Of a stretch of 64,000 bases of DNA, positions 45,901 through 52,714 are shown in pieces; positions within the stretch are counted from its first letter, which is position 1, and each line of letters opens with the position of its first letter. Location: assembly GCF_003675385.1 (NCBI RefSeq), contig NZ_RCWZ01000001.1, positions 1,488,001-1,552,000 of the forward strand, in the 5' to 3' direction. The stretch comes from Mucilaginibacter kameinonensis (lineage in GTDB: Bacteria > Bacteroidota > Bacteroidia > Sphingobacteriales > Sphingobacteriaceae). Under the pieces are notes generated by a model. It searched no databases. It had not been told where the DNA came from and saw only the letters and a list, made by a program, of their open reading frames with translations. The position numbers were made by a program, and so were the translations under genes.

Positions 45901-47057
45901 CCATTACTGTGGCCGATAACGGTAAAGGAATTGCCCCCGAAAACCTGAAGAATTTATTTGAAAACTATTTCCAGGAAAATGACCAGGGTAAACAAAATAC
46001 AGGTTACGGTATCGGGCTTGCATTGTCAAAAAGTATTATTGAACTGCATAAAGGGTCTATTTCTGTAGAAAGTAAAGTAGCCGCTTCAGGTAACAGGACC
46101 TCGTTTGTCGTTAGCCTGCGTAAGGGTGCTGGTCATTTTAAACCGGCCGATTTGCAGAGAACGTCCGTCAATGATTTTCTGAAGGTACAACGGCCTGCGT
46201 TGGGTGATGGTTCTGTTACACCCGCGGCTGAATTGGTTGATTTGCCTAAATCTTCAAAAGACAAGAAGCAGACTATCTTACTTGTTGAGGATAACCCCGA
46301 GGTGCGTTCATTTATTGTTGAATTTTTGCGGCAGCACTATGAGGTGATCAGCTGCGAAAATGGTGTGAAAGGCTGGGAGGCCGCGAAGGAGCAGATCCCG
46401 GATCTTGTTATAAGCGATGTAATGATGCCGGAGATGGATGGCTTTACCTTATGTCATCACATTAAGGAAGATCAAAGGACTAATCATATCCCGGTTATCC
46501 TGTTAACCGCCAAGGCATCGGGCGTAAATCATATAGAAGGCCTTAAAATGGGCGCCGACGTTTATCTGACCAAACCTTTCAGTATTGAAGTGCTGCTGCT
46601 TCAGGTTAACAACCTGCTAAACGCAAGCGAGAGGATCCGGAAAGCATTCAAAGGGCAGATCACCGCTACTCCTGACCCTATTTGGGATGCCGGTTCTGAA
46701 AAAAATATCCGGGCAACAAAAGCTTTGGTTGATACAATAGATAATGAGTTTATCAATAAGCTGGTTCGGATCGTTGAGCACGAACTTGATAATTTAGCTT
46801 TCGGCGTTCCTGAACTGGCCAGCGAGATAGGTATGAGTCAGCCTGTATTATACAAAAAGCTGGATGCGCTCACCGGTCTGTCTGTCAATGATTTCATTAA
46901 ATCTGTTAAAATGAACCATGCGGGGATCTTGCTCAATACCAAACGCTATACCGTTAATGAAGTGGCCTATATGGTTGGTTTTAGCGACAGGAAATATTTT
47001 AGTAAAGAGTTTAAAAAACAGTACGGGAAAAACCCTACCGAGTTTATGAATAGTTAG
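42981..47057 (+). CDS. Hybrid two-component regulator (HTCS)
   Basis: A 1358-residue one-protein two-component system. Signal peptide; periplasmic sensor of ~14 two-component propeller repeats (NGLSQNSVLAIVQDSRGFMW type, ~25-735) and a Y_Y_Y domain (~740-800); one membrane helix (~805-825). Next, HisKA with phospho-acceptor His835 in NISHEIRTHLSLI, HATPase (DNGKGIAPENL, GYGIGLALSK), a receiver domain with Asp1146 (SDVMMPEMDG), and a C-terminal AraC-type HTH (~1255-1355, VNEVAYMVGFSDRKYFSKEF). The usual Pro after IRT in the H-box is His840. It ends the locus that it presumably activates on sensing an oligosaccharide. Confidence 0.94.
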   Translation: MKLIITTFLFCIFISLSAYGQRIAFENLTVDNGLSQNSVLAIVQDSRGFMWYGTQHGLNKYNTRGFKIYKNEPADRSSISSDYITSLVVDSHQALWVGTRNGLNKYNPETDSFERVKLNRHVAGPEIISAVYEDKHKNMWVWSSDGLYRFSKPTGEFSSISVPDSVAGLYGTNVHTIYQDHSGNYWMGSSAGLSKMEEFKGRYTYKMYKHNDNAANSLSDNYVTTITEDAANNLWIGTLHGGVNLYNSNSETFTHFFANNGTKGPANNNIRILQPEKSGKIWIGTQSGLNILDPLTRQFVTYRHDPEDKNSLSQNSIYSVFIDNSNTVWIGTYWGGINMVSNPNTTFLTYQTVHYHSAINNNVVSAVAEDDRHNLWIGTEGGGLNYFDRKADVVTTYQNKINDPTSLGSDLVKVVYIDKDRNVWVGTHGGGLNLFNPASRSFKRFLYKENDPVTLGSEVLSLLHDSKGNLWVGTQNGLLIFRQSNALLQRVDLPVISKIGKKSVLAFLEDMDLNIWIATASGLYKTDSGHNKITVYKKEQGLKSTDINCIYQDTKRRIWVGSYYGGLALYDTALEKFTAYTEREGLTNNNVLSILEDEKNNLWMGTGNGLSKFSIASQTFKNYSKNDGLGGNTFNINSGCKTSDGEMLFGGLNGLSSFFPSKIEDNTIPPPVIITSLKLFNKTVGINQADNLLSKDISLTQNVVFSHAQNVFTIDFAALNYIKSDKNRYAYKLEPFDKDWVHTDIPSAPYTNLSPGSYTFFAKGSNNDGVWGKAVVLHIKVLPPFWETIWAYGLYLLFIGSIVFLLVRFIILRALLRRDKELTHLKLNFFTNISHEIRTHLSLIFGPVEKMILEEKGGAQTRQLHIIKKNSDSLLQLVNELMDFRKAETGNLKLHIVEHNIVATISEIYNSFYDHAVSANITIDLIASVDVIPLYFDKIQLEKVFFNLLHNAFKFTGSGGYINILVEEGKDNVTITVADNGKGIAPENLKNLFENYFQENDQGKQNTGYGIGLALSKSIIELHKGSISVESKVAASGNRTSFVVSLRKGAGHFKPADLQRTSVNDFLKVQRPALGDGSVTPAAELVDLPKSSKDKKQTILLVEDNPEVRSFIVEFLRQHYEVISCENGVKGWEAAKEQIPDLVISDVMMPEMDGFTLCHHIKEDQRTNHIPVILLTAKASGVNHIEGLKMGADVYLTKPFSIEVLLLQVNNLLNASERIRKAFKGQITATPDPIWDAGSEKNIRATKALVDTIDNEFINKLVRIVEHELDNLAFGVPELASEIGMSQPVLYKKLDALTGLSVNDFIKSVKMNHAGILLNTKRYTVNEVAYMVGFSDRKYFSKEFKKQYGKNPTEFMNS

Positions 47058-47076
47058 TTAAATGTGTAAGGCAAAT

Positions 47077-47114
47077 GGAAAAGCGGACTTATACCCATTT
47101 TTTGCCGCTTTTCC
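47077..47114. terminator. Hairpin between convergent genes
   Basis: GGAAAAGCGG (47077-47086) and CCGCTTTTCC (47105-47114) are perfectly complementary around an 18-nt loop, midway between the HTCS stop (47057, plus) and the TatA stop (47126, minus). The long loop makes it a weak bidirectional terminator candidate. Confidence 0.4.
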
Positions 47115-47125
47115 GGGTGATGGGT

Positions 47126-47320
47126 TTAAACACTTTCATGTCCATCTCTTGCTTTTTCTGTTACAATTTTGGATTCCGTCGAGATCCCGTTTTGTGCGTC
47201 TTTAAATTCTTTAATCCCTGTGCCAAGGCCTTTCATTAACTCCGGCACTTTCTTCCCGCCAAATAATAACAACATGGCGAATACGATAAGCAGGATATGT
47301 TCTGGCTGTAATAAATTCAT
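47126..47320 (-). CDS. TatA/TatE-type twin-arginine translocase subunit
   Basis: A 64-residue TatA-family protein: short N-terminal membrane helix ([20 protein letters not shown]), the conserved FGGKKVPEL hinge and amphipathic helix ([15 protein letters not shown]), and a short charged tail. It forms the pore for folded Tat substrates. It lies 21 nt after the bicupin gene, whose product has a Tat signal, so it may serve that substrate. Other tat genes are not in the window. Confidence 0.9.
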   Translation of the reverse strand: MNLLQPEHILLIVFAMLLLFGGKKVPELMKGLGTGIKEFKDAQNGISTESKIVTEKARDGHESV

Positions 47321-47341
47321 GATTCTTATAATTAAATAGGC

Positions 47342-48517
47342 TTAATAAATACCATTCTGGTGGTTGATGAGCGATGCCGCTTGTTCCAGTGTCATGCCAA
47401 AATGATCGGCAATTAATTGGGGCGGGTTTGAGTTTAACCAATCGTTCATCGAAATTTCCTGGTAAACGGGGCTGTTGAATAATATGATCAGTTTCAGGGT
47501 TTCGGTTCCGGTATTTTCAATGAAGTGGCCGTATCCTTGTTTAATAAAGCCAACCATTCCTTTATGATAAGGCATGGTTTTTACCCGGCCATGCGAGCCA
47601 AAAATGCTTAACTCTCCTTTTCCTTCCATTACATATTGCCATTCGTCGGCGTTTGGGTGCCAGTGCAGTTCACGTATGGCTCCGGGTTCAATATTCATGC
47701 GCATAGATGTAATGGTATTTTGAATCGGGAACTCCAGCGATGAAACAAGCTTTACCGAACCACCTTTAAATTCTTGAAAAATGCCTTCTTTTTCCATACT
47801 GAATTTATGCATGGAGTTGCTGAACGGAATAGCAGGGTTAATATTTTTTGGCCGGGGTTTCACCGCGATTTTTCCTAAGCCAATATAAAGCTCCTTTTTA
47901 GGCAGGCCTGCAAAAAAGCTGGTTGGTAGCCCGGTGTTTTTAGCCATAATAGCCGGCGAAACATGGCTTATCCAATCGGTTACGCTAAACGTACCGAATT
48001 CCGAAAAATGACCATTATCGAAACCCAACAGGAAATGGCAAGGCTTATCGCCCAAACATTGCAGCATATGCCCATGGCCTTTAGGGAAAAACCAAATATC
48101 CCCTTTTTCAAAATCATCGGTTGAGGTGGTGCCGTCGGGGGTAATTACGGTTGTCCTTACCGCGCCGTCCAATATATAAGCCCACTCGGCAGCAATGGAA
48201 TGCCAGTGCATTTCGCGGAAAGCTCCCGGCTTAAGGTACATGGAAACACCGGCGATGCTTTGCGAAACCGGGAACTCTTCTACAGTTGCTTCTTTGGCCG
48301 AACCACCTGCTCCCTGGTAACCGGTGCTGCCATTTTCTATATCGTAAACAAAATCCTCCAGTTCGGTTTCAGCTTTGGCCTGTCCTTTTGTCCCCGGTTT
48401 GCTTAGCGCGGCTTTAGCCTTTTCAGGCATAAGTGTACCAAGTCCTGTTGCAAGTACGGCAGCGCCCATAGCTGTTAATGATGCTGTTGAAAGAAATTCA
48501 CGTCTTGTAGTTTCCAT
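47342..48517 (-). CDS. Tat-exported bicupin, oxalate decarboxylase-like
   Basis: A 391-residue protein with a Tat signal (TTRREFLSTASLTAMGAAVL, residues 3-22) and two cupin domains. The first has HWHSIAAEW (His104, His106, Glu111) and a further His in GHGHML (148-150). The second has HWHPNADEW and GYGHFIENTG. This is the metal-binding set (3 His, 1 Glu) of Mn-dependent oxalate decarboxylases and related bicupins. Tat export fits insertion of metal in the cytoplasm. Whether oxalate is the substrate is not proven. It is co-transcribed with tatA and divergent from the hydrolase gene. Confidence 0.85.
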   Translation of the reverse strand: METTRREFLSTASLTAMGAAVLATGLGTLMPEKAKAALSKPGTKGQAKAETELEDFVYDIENGSTGYQGAGGSAKEATVEEFPVSQSIAGVSMYLKPGAFREMHWHSIAAEWAYILDGAVRTTVITPDGTTSTDDFEKGDIWFFPKGHGHMLQCLGDKPCHFLLGFDNGHFSEFGTFSVTDWISHVSPAIMAKNTGLPTSFFAGLPKKELYIGLGKIAVKPRPKNINPAIPFSNSMHKFSMEKEGIFQEFKGGSVKLVSSLEFPIQNTITSMRMNIEPGAIRELHWHPNADEWQYVMEGKGELSIFGSHGRVKTMPYHKGMVGFIKQGYGHFIENTGTETLKLIILFNSPVYQEISMNDWLNSNPPQLIADHFGMTLEQAASLINHQNGIY

Positions 48518-48586
48518 AAATTGAATGTCTTTTGTTTTTCGAAGACGTTGTAAAATTCCGGAGTCGGAGATTGCATTCTTGACAAC

Positions 48587-48617
48587 ATTCGATGAACGGG
48601 CAGTACGTGTCGTTAAA
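48587..48617 (+). repeat. 31-bp regulatory repeat, copy A
   Basis: Begins ATTCGATGAACGGGCA and ends GTGTCGTTAAA. It matches copy B 63 bp downstream at 26 of 31 positions and copy C at 57964. The copies are only found in divergent intergenic regions, which points to an operator. Confidence 0.6.
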
Positions 48618-48649
48618 TTCCGGGGTGCCGTAAAAAATTGGCTGACTGT

Positions 48650-48680
48650 GTTCGGTGAACAGGCAAAACGTGTCGTTAAA
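48650..48680 (+). repeat. 31-bp regulatory repeat, copy B
   Basis: Begins GTTCGGTGAACAGGCA and ends GTGTCGTTAAA. Shares TTCG, AACAGGCAAAA and GTCGTT blocks, in the same spacing, with copy C in front of the AraC-FtsX gene. Confidence 0.6.
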
Positions 48681-48935
48681 GGTGTTTTTATGTGATGAAA
48701 ATAATGGAGGCTATTTTCTGAGGCTGATTTTAAATTGCGTCTTTTCCTCAGATAGCTTTTGAATAATGAGTTCCGATCGGCTATCGATATCTATCGGCTC
48801 CCGGTCATTATTAAAGCAGTTGTTTAACGATTGTATTTGCCGATTCAACGAATCCTCTTTCCTATGCTTTGGAGGCCCCTATACTTTAGCTTAAGTGAAA
48901 AATATTACATAAAATTTAATTTAAAAACTACTATC

Positions 48936-49988
48936 ATGAACAAATTACCATTGAGAAAACGCAACAGCCTGTGGGCTAAAATGAAACTGCTTTTTGTAGC
49001 ATTGCCGCTAATGAGCTTTGACTCCGCGTATGCAGGTCAGGGCAAGGCAGGGATTGCAAATGTTAACAGTACACAAGTAATAAATCAATCCGCACCAATC
49101 AAACAGGTAAAGGCCGGGTTGTTAAATGTGGGTTATATTGAAGCAGGTCCTGCCAGCGGGGAAGCCGTAATACTCCTGCATGGCTGGCCTTATGATATAT
49201 CCAGTTATAACGAGGTAACAAATATCCTTGCTGCAAAAGGGTACCATGTGCTGGTGCCATATCTGCGTGGTTATGGTACCACCACCTTCCTTTCGGCCTC
49301 AACTAAACGTAACGGACAACAGGCGGCCGTAGCAGAAGATATTTTAGCATTTATGGATGCCCTGAAAATTAAAAAGGCAATCCTGGGCGGCTATGACTGG
49401 GGAGCACGTACTGCCGATATCATTGCCGCGATATGGCCGGAACGGGTAAAAGGTTTGGTATCGGTAAGTGGTTACCTGATCGGAAGCCAGGCCAGTAATA
49501 AAGCGCCACTTCCTCCTAAGGCCGAGTTTGCATGGTGGTACCAATTCTATTTCGCAACAGAGCGGGGCGCTGCCGGATACGCGGCTAACACTGCTGCATT
49601 CAATAAGCTGATCTGGCAGTTGGCCTCTCCTAAATGGAACTTCAGTGATTCAACCTACGAGCAGGCTGCCCAGGCATTTAATAATCCGGATCACGTTAAA
49701 GTGGTTATTGATAACTACCGCTGGAGGCTGGGCCTTACCCAGGGCGAACCGAAATACGATGCGCTTGAAAAGAAACTTGCCGCGGCTCCGGCTATTGGAG
49801 TGCCAACAGTAACGCTTGAAGGCGATGCTAACGGAGCGCCACATCCTGACCCGTCACAATACGCCAATAAGTTTAAAGGCAAGTACGTACACCATACCAT
49901 TAACGGAGGCATAGGTCATGATCTGCCACAGGAAGCACCTCAAGCTTTTGCAGATGCCATTGTAGAAGTCGACAATTTAGCAAAGTAA
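48936..49988 (+). CDS. Alpha/beta hydrolase, epoxide hydrolase/dehalogenase type
   Basis: A 350-residue exported hydrolase from ATG 48936 (the frame is open to 48831 without a better start). Signal peptide with FVALPLMSFDSAYAGQ. Oxyanion motif HGWP (82-85). The nucleophile elbow is GGYDWGA with Asp154, the type found in epoxide hydrolases and haloalkane dehalogenases rather than Ser esterases. The C-terminal catalytic His lies in NGGIGHDLPQE. It leads a short plus-strand group with a cytochrome P460-type protein and a lipoprotein, and has two copies of a 31-bp repeat upstream. Confidence 0.85.
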   Translation: MNKLPLRKRNSLWAKMKLLFVALPLMSFDSAYAGQGKAGIANVNSTQVINQSAPIKQVKAGLLNVGYIEAGPASGEAVILLHGWPYDISSYNEVTNILAAKGYHVLVPYLRGYGTTTFLSASTKRNGQQAAVAEDILAFMDALKIKKAILGGYDWGARTADIIAAIWPERVKGLVSVSGYLIGSQASNKAPLPPKAEFAWWYQFYFATERGAAGYAANTAAFNKLIWQLASPKWNFSDSTYEQAAQAFNNPDHVKVVIDNYRWRLGLTQGEPKYDALEKKLAAAPAIGVPTVTLEGDANGAPHPDPSQYANKFKGKYVHHTINGGIGHDLPQEAPQAFADAIVEVDNLAK

Positions 49989-50000
49989 CCCGTACAGCAT

Positions 50001-50034
50001 TTTATACCACCGGCTCTTTCGCCGGTGGTATAAA
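50001..50034 (+). terminator. Perfect 14-bp intercistronic hairpin
   Basis: TTTATACCACCGGC (50001-50014) and GCCGGTGGTATAAA (50021-50034) pair perfectly around TCTTTC, 12 nt after the hydrolase stop. No T-run follows, so it may stabilise the upstream mRNA end or give partial termination before the heme protein gene at 50052. Confidence 0.5.
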
Positions 50035-50051
50035 GTGAAAAACAAATTGTT

Positions 50052-51002
50052 ATGAAAAAAACACACCCAATAGCAAACCGCAGAGTTGTTTTTATTATCA
50101 GTGCATTGGCAGGCGGTTTTATTTTACTGCAGTCTGCATCGCCGGCTATTGTTAATCCTCCGGCGACAAAGGAAATATCTGCCCCGGAAGAGGTTACCCG
50201 GATTTTAAAACAGGCCTGCTATGATTGCCATTCTAACGCTGCTGATCCGGCATGGTACGGCCGGATCGCACCGGCCTCTTTTTTTGTTGCACATGACATC
50301 AGGGAAGGCCGGTCACGATTTAATTTTTCTGAGTGGGACAAGAACCCGCCTGTAATACAGGAACTATTGTTATGGGAAATGGTTAATGCCATAGAGGAAG
50401 GGAAAATGCCACTTAGCCGTTATAGCCTGCTGCATAGCGGTTCGCGGGTATCAGCGTCAGATCTTGCAATACTTAAAAAGTATGTTAATACGCTACCCGG
50501 AAGGCATAAAGTTGATACAGCCAGAATTGTGAAGCCGGACACTATTACCTCAAAACTGGCTGATGCAAAGCCGTCGCAAATTCCCGTTTCCCTAAATGGC
50601 GTTCCTTACTACGCTGATTATAAAAATTGGAGGATCATCAGTGTAACAGATAAATATGATGGCGGAAGTATGCGTGTAGTATACGCCAATGCTATTATGT
50701 ACAATGCTATAAAATCAAAAAAAATGCCTTTCCCGGATGGAGCTATAATGGTTAAAGCCGTTTGGGGCAAGCAGCAGGAAAGCAGCGATGGCATAGTAAG
50801 GCCCGGCAATTTTCAAAATGTGCAGGTTATGGTAAAGGATAGTAGGAAATATGCGGCGACCGAAGGTTGGGGATTTGCCAAATTCGATGGGTTCGGACTG
50901 AAGCCATACGGAAAAACCGCGATTTTTGACAGGACCTGTATCAATTGCCATAGGTTACTGGCTCCTGAAAGCGATTTCGTCTTTAATGTTCCCACCAAAT
51001 AA
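50052..51002 (+). CDS. Heme-binding / cytochrome P460 family protein
   Basis: A 316-residue exported protein. After one N-terminal hydrophobic segment, a haem-binding domain carries the c-type motif CYDCH (56-60) with a following HSNAADPAWYGRIAP-like region. The C-terminal cytochrome P460-type domain (~190-316) has GVPYYADYKNWRIISVTDKY, TEGWGFAKFDGFG and a second heme motif CINCH (296-300). P460 cytochromes handle small nitrogen or peroxide species in some bacteria; here the role is unknown. It follows the hydrolase gene by 63 nt. Confidence 0.85.
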   Translation: MKKTHPIANRRVVFIISALAGGFILLQSASPAIVNPPATKEISAPEEVTRILKQACYDCHSNAADPAWYGRIAPASFFVAHDIREGRSRFNFSEWDKNPPVIQELLLWEMVNAIEEGKMPLSRYSLLHSGSRVSASDLAILKKYVNTLPGRHKVDTARIVKPDTITSKLADAKPSQIPVSLNGVPYYADYKNWRIISVTDKYDGGSMRVVYANAIMYNAIKSKKMPFPDGAIMVKAVWGKQQESSDGIVRPGNFQNVQVMVKDSRKYAATEGWGFAKFDGFGLKPYGKTAIFDRTCINCHRLLAPESDFVFNVPTK

Positions 51003-51033
51003 ATCACTAATCTGTAAACTAAAATATAAGATC

Positions 51034-51492
51034 ATGTTGAAAGTAATTTCATGCACATTATCTGTAGCGCTGCTATGTGGGGCCTGTCAGCAAAAAAAGA
51101 ATGCTGTGCTGGCCCCCGAATATCTATATGAGGTTAAAAACCAGAAACCTATTTGTTCATTGATCGACAATAAAAAAGGTAATATCCTAATGCTTTATGG
51201 AAATGATATTGCGCTGTGTGCAGCCAATTACCCGGTTGCGAAGCAGTTGCCCGGCGCATATTATACCCTGGTAACATGGAAACAAAAGCAAATGCCAAGC
51301 TGGTACGGCACCAATATGAATGGTGAAATTTATACTGTTGAAACCCTTAAAATTTCGCAGACTGACATAGAGCCGCTCAAATCCGATTATCAGTTTGTGC
51401 CTGGCAGTTCATATATTTCAACTGTTGCACGGCCTGACCGCAACGAGCGGATTCGTTTTATAATAGATCAGCGGGCTGCCGTATTACCCTAA
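51034..51492 (+). CDS. Uncharacterised lipoprotein
   Basis: A 152-residue protein starting at ATG 51034, 31 nt after the heme protein. The N-terminus MLKVISCTLSVALLCGAC is a lipoprotein signal (lipobox LCGAC, Cys 18). The body has KPICSLIDNKKGNILMLYGN and WYGTNMNGEIYTVETLKI; no known family is recognised. The frame is open to 50926, but that overlaps the heme protein end. It closes the plus-strand group with a strong terminator behind it. Confidence 0.75.
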   Translation: MLKVISCTLSVALLCGACQQKKNAVLAPEYLYEVKNQKPICSLIDNKKGNILMLYGNDIALCAANYPVAKQLPGAYYTLVTWKQKQMPSWYGTNMNGEIYTVETLKISQTDIEPLKSDYQFVPGSSYISTVARPDRNERIRFIIDQRAAVLP

Positions 51493-51537
51493 AGCGGAGG
51501 GTATTTTACTGCAGGGATCGAAAAGCTTTCTCTAAAT

Positions 51538-51570
51538 AAAAAGGCTAATGCACATCGCATTAGCCTTTTT
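51538..51570. terminator. Bidirectional terminator between convergent units
   Basis: AAAAAGGCTAATGC (51538-51551) and GCATTAGCCTTTTT (51557-51570) form a 14-bp stem with a 5-nt loop. It has a T-run at each 3' side, ends the lipoprotein group (plus) and also suits the RND operon (minus, last stop 51617). Confidence 0.9.
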
Positions 51571-51616
51571 ATTTAAACCATCATGAAGCAACGGCTCATG
51601 ATGGGTAATTTGGTGT

Positions 51617-52702
51617 TTATCTTTTTACATTGATCGGTGCACCCTCCTTTAGTTCATCGGTAGCATTGGTAACCAATATATCGCCTGTATGCAGCTTGCC
51701 ATAAACTTCGAGGCTGTCGGCCGTTTCTCTTCCCTTTTGCACGTCAACCCATTGCGCTTTGTTGTTAACAACCTTTATCACAAATACCCGCTGTGAGTTT
51801 TGTGTCACTGCGCTTTGAGGCACAATAAAGGTTTTTTGTGTGTTGTTGAGTTGAAGGCTTACCTGGGCAAACATACCCGGCAATAACTGCCTGTCATTGT
51901 TAACAATATCCATCTGCATCTGCTCTGTCCTGAGTGTTTGATCCATACTTCCCGATTTCCGGTTCACTACAGCTGCAAATTGCTTCCCTGGTAATGTCTT
52001 TACCGAAAAATGAACGGTATCCTTATCGGTGAAATAAGCTGTTGCTGCTTCCGGTACATCTACAACCAGCCGTAATTTGGTTTGTTGCTGAAGGGTGAGC
52101 ATCGGTTTATTGGAGCTTTTGTCTGATGGGGTAACGTAAGCTCCCGCATACACATTACGTGAGCTGATCACGCCGTCAAACGGGGCCCTTACTTCAAGAT
52201 AATCTTTTAAATCGCCTGACAGTTGGTAGGCAGATCTGGCAGCGAGCAGGGAAGCGCTATCGGCACTCATTTTGGCATGCGCCAGTTCAAGGTCATTGGG
52301 TGATATGGTGCCCGGGGTCCGGCTCGTTCTGTAAAGCCGGTCATAGGTAGCTTTACTACCGCGATAAATTGCTTCTTTGGTATGAAGATCTTCTTGCGAC
52401 TGCTTAAGCGCGGCAATCATTTCCGGAGCTTCAAGCGTAATGAGCAACTGGCCCTTATGCACCTGGCTACCGATATCTACCGTCATCGTTTTGATGAACC
52501 CATTTACTTTGGCGTAAAGGTCGACAGCTTGATAGGGTTGAAGCACACCTGGAATGCTCATACTGGTATGTAGATCACCTTCCCGAAGCCTGATAACCGG
52601 GGTTGTTTGTATGGTTTGCACAGGTTGCTTATTTTGATTACTTCCGCATGAGGCAAACAGGCTACCGGCCAGCATGCACAGGATATATTGATATGATTTC
52701 AT
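51617..52702 (-). CDS. RND efflux periplasmic adaptor lipoprotein
   Basis: A 361-residue membrane fusion protein. Lipobox LFASC (Cys 19). The lipoyl/biotinyl halves are GFIKTMTVDIGSQVHKGQLL and LEVRAPFDGVISSRNVYAGA, with an alpha-hairpin between (~95-150) and beta-barrel and proximal domains after. It links the RND pump and the TolC-like channel encoded just upstream in the operon (13 nt from the pump gene). Confidence 0.93.
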   Translation of the reverse strand: MKSYQYILCMLAGSLFASCGSNQNKQPVQTIQTTPVIRLREGDLHTSMSIPGVLQPYQAVDLYAKVNGFIKTMTVDIGSQVHKGQLLITLEAPEMIAALKQSQEDLHTKEAIYRGSKATYDRLYRTSRTPGTISPNDLELAHAKMSADSASLLAARSAYQLSGDLKDYLEVRAPFDGVISSRNVYAGAYVTPSDKSSNKPMLTLQQQTKLRLVVDVPEAATAYFTDKDTVHFSVKTLPGKQFAAVVNRKSGSMDQTLRTEQMQMDIVNNDRQLLPGMFAQVSLQLNNTQKTFIVPQSAVTQNSQRVFVIKVVNNKAQWVDVQKGRETADSLEVYGKLHTGDILVTNATDELKEGAPINVKR

Positions 52703-52714
52703 GATTTCTTTTTT

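Larger units (their letters stand above)
48518..48935. promoter_or_regulatory. Divergent regulatory region with tandem repeats
   Basis: This 418-bp gap between the cupin gene (minus) and the hydrolase gene (plus) has no convincing gene. It holds two copies of a 31-bp repeat (48587-48617 and 48650-48680) spaced 63 bp apart. AAATTCCGG also recurs at 48553-48561 and 48615-48623, suggesting a decayed earlier unit. TCTGAGG/CCTCAGA (48717-48723, 48746-48752) can form a long-loop hairpin. The promoters must lie here, but no exact consensus was found. Confidence 0.5.
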
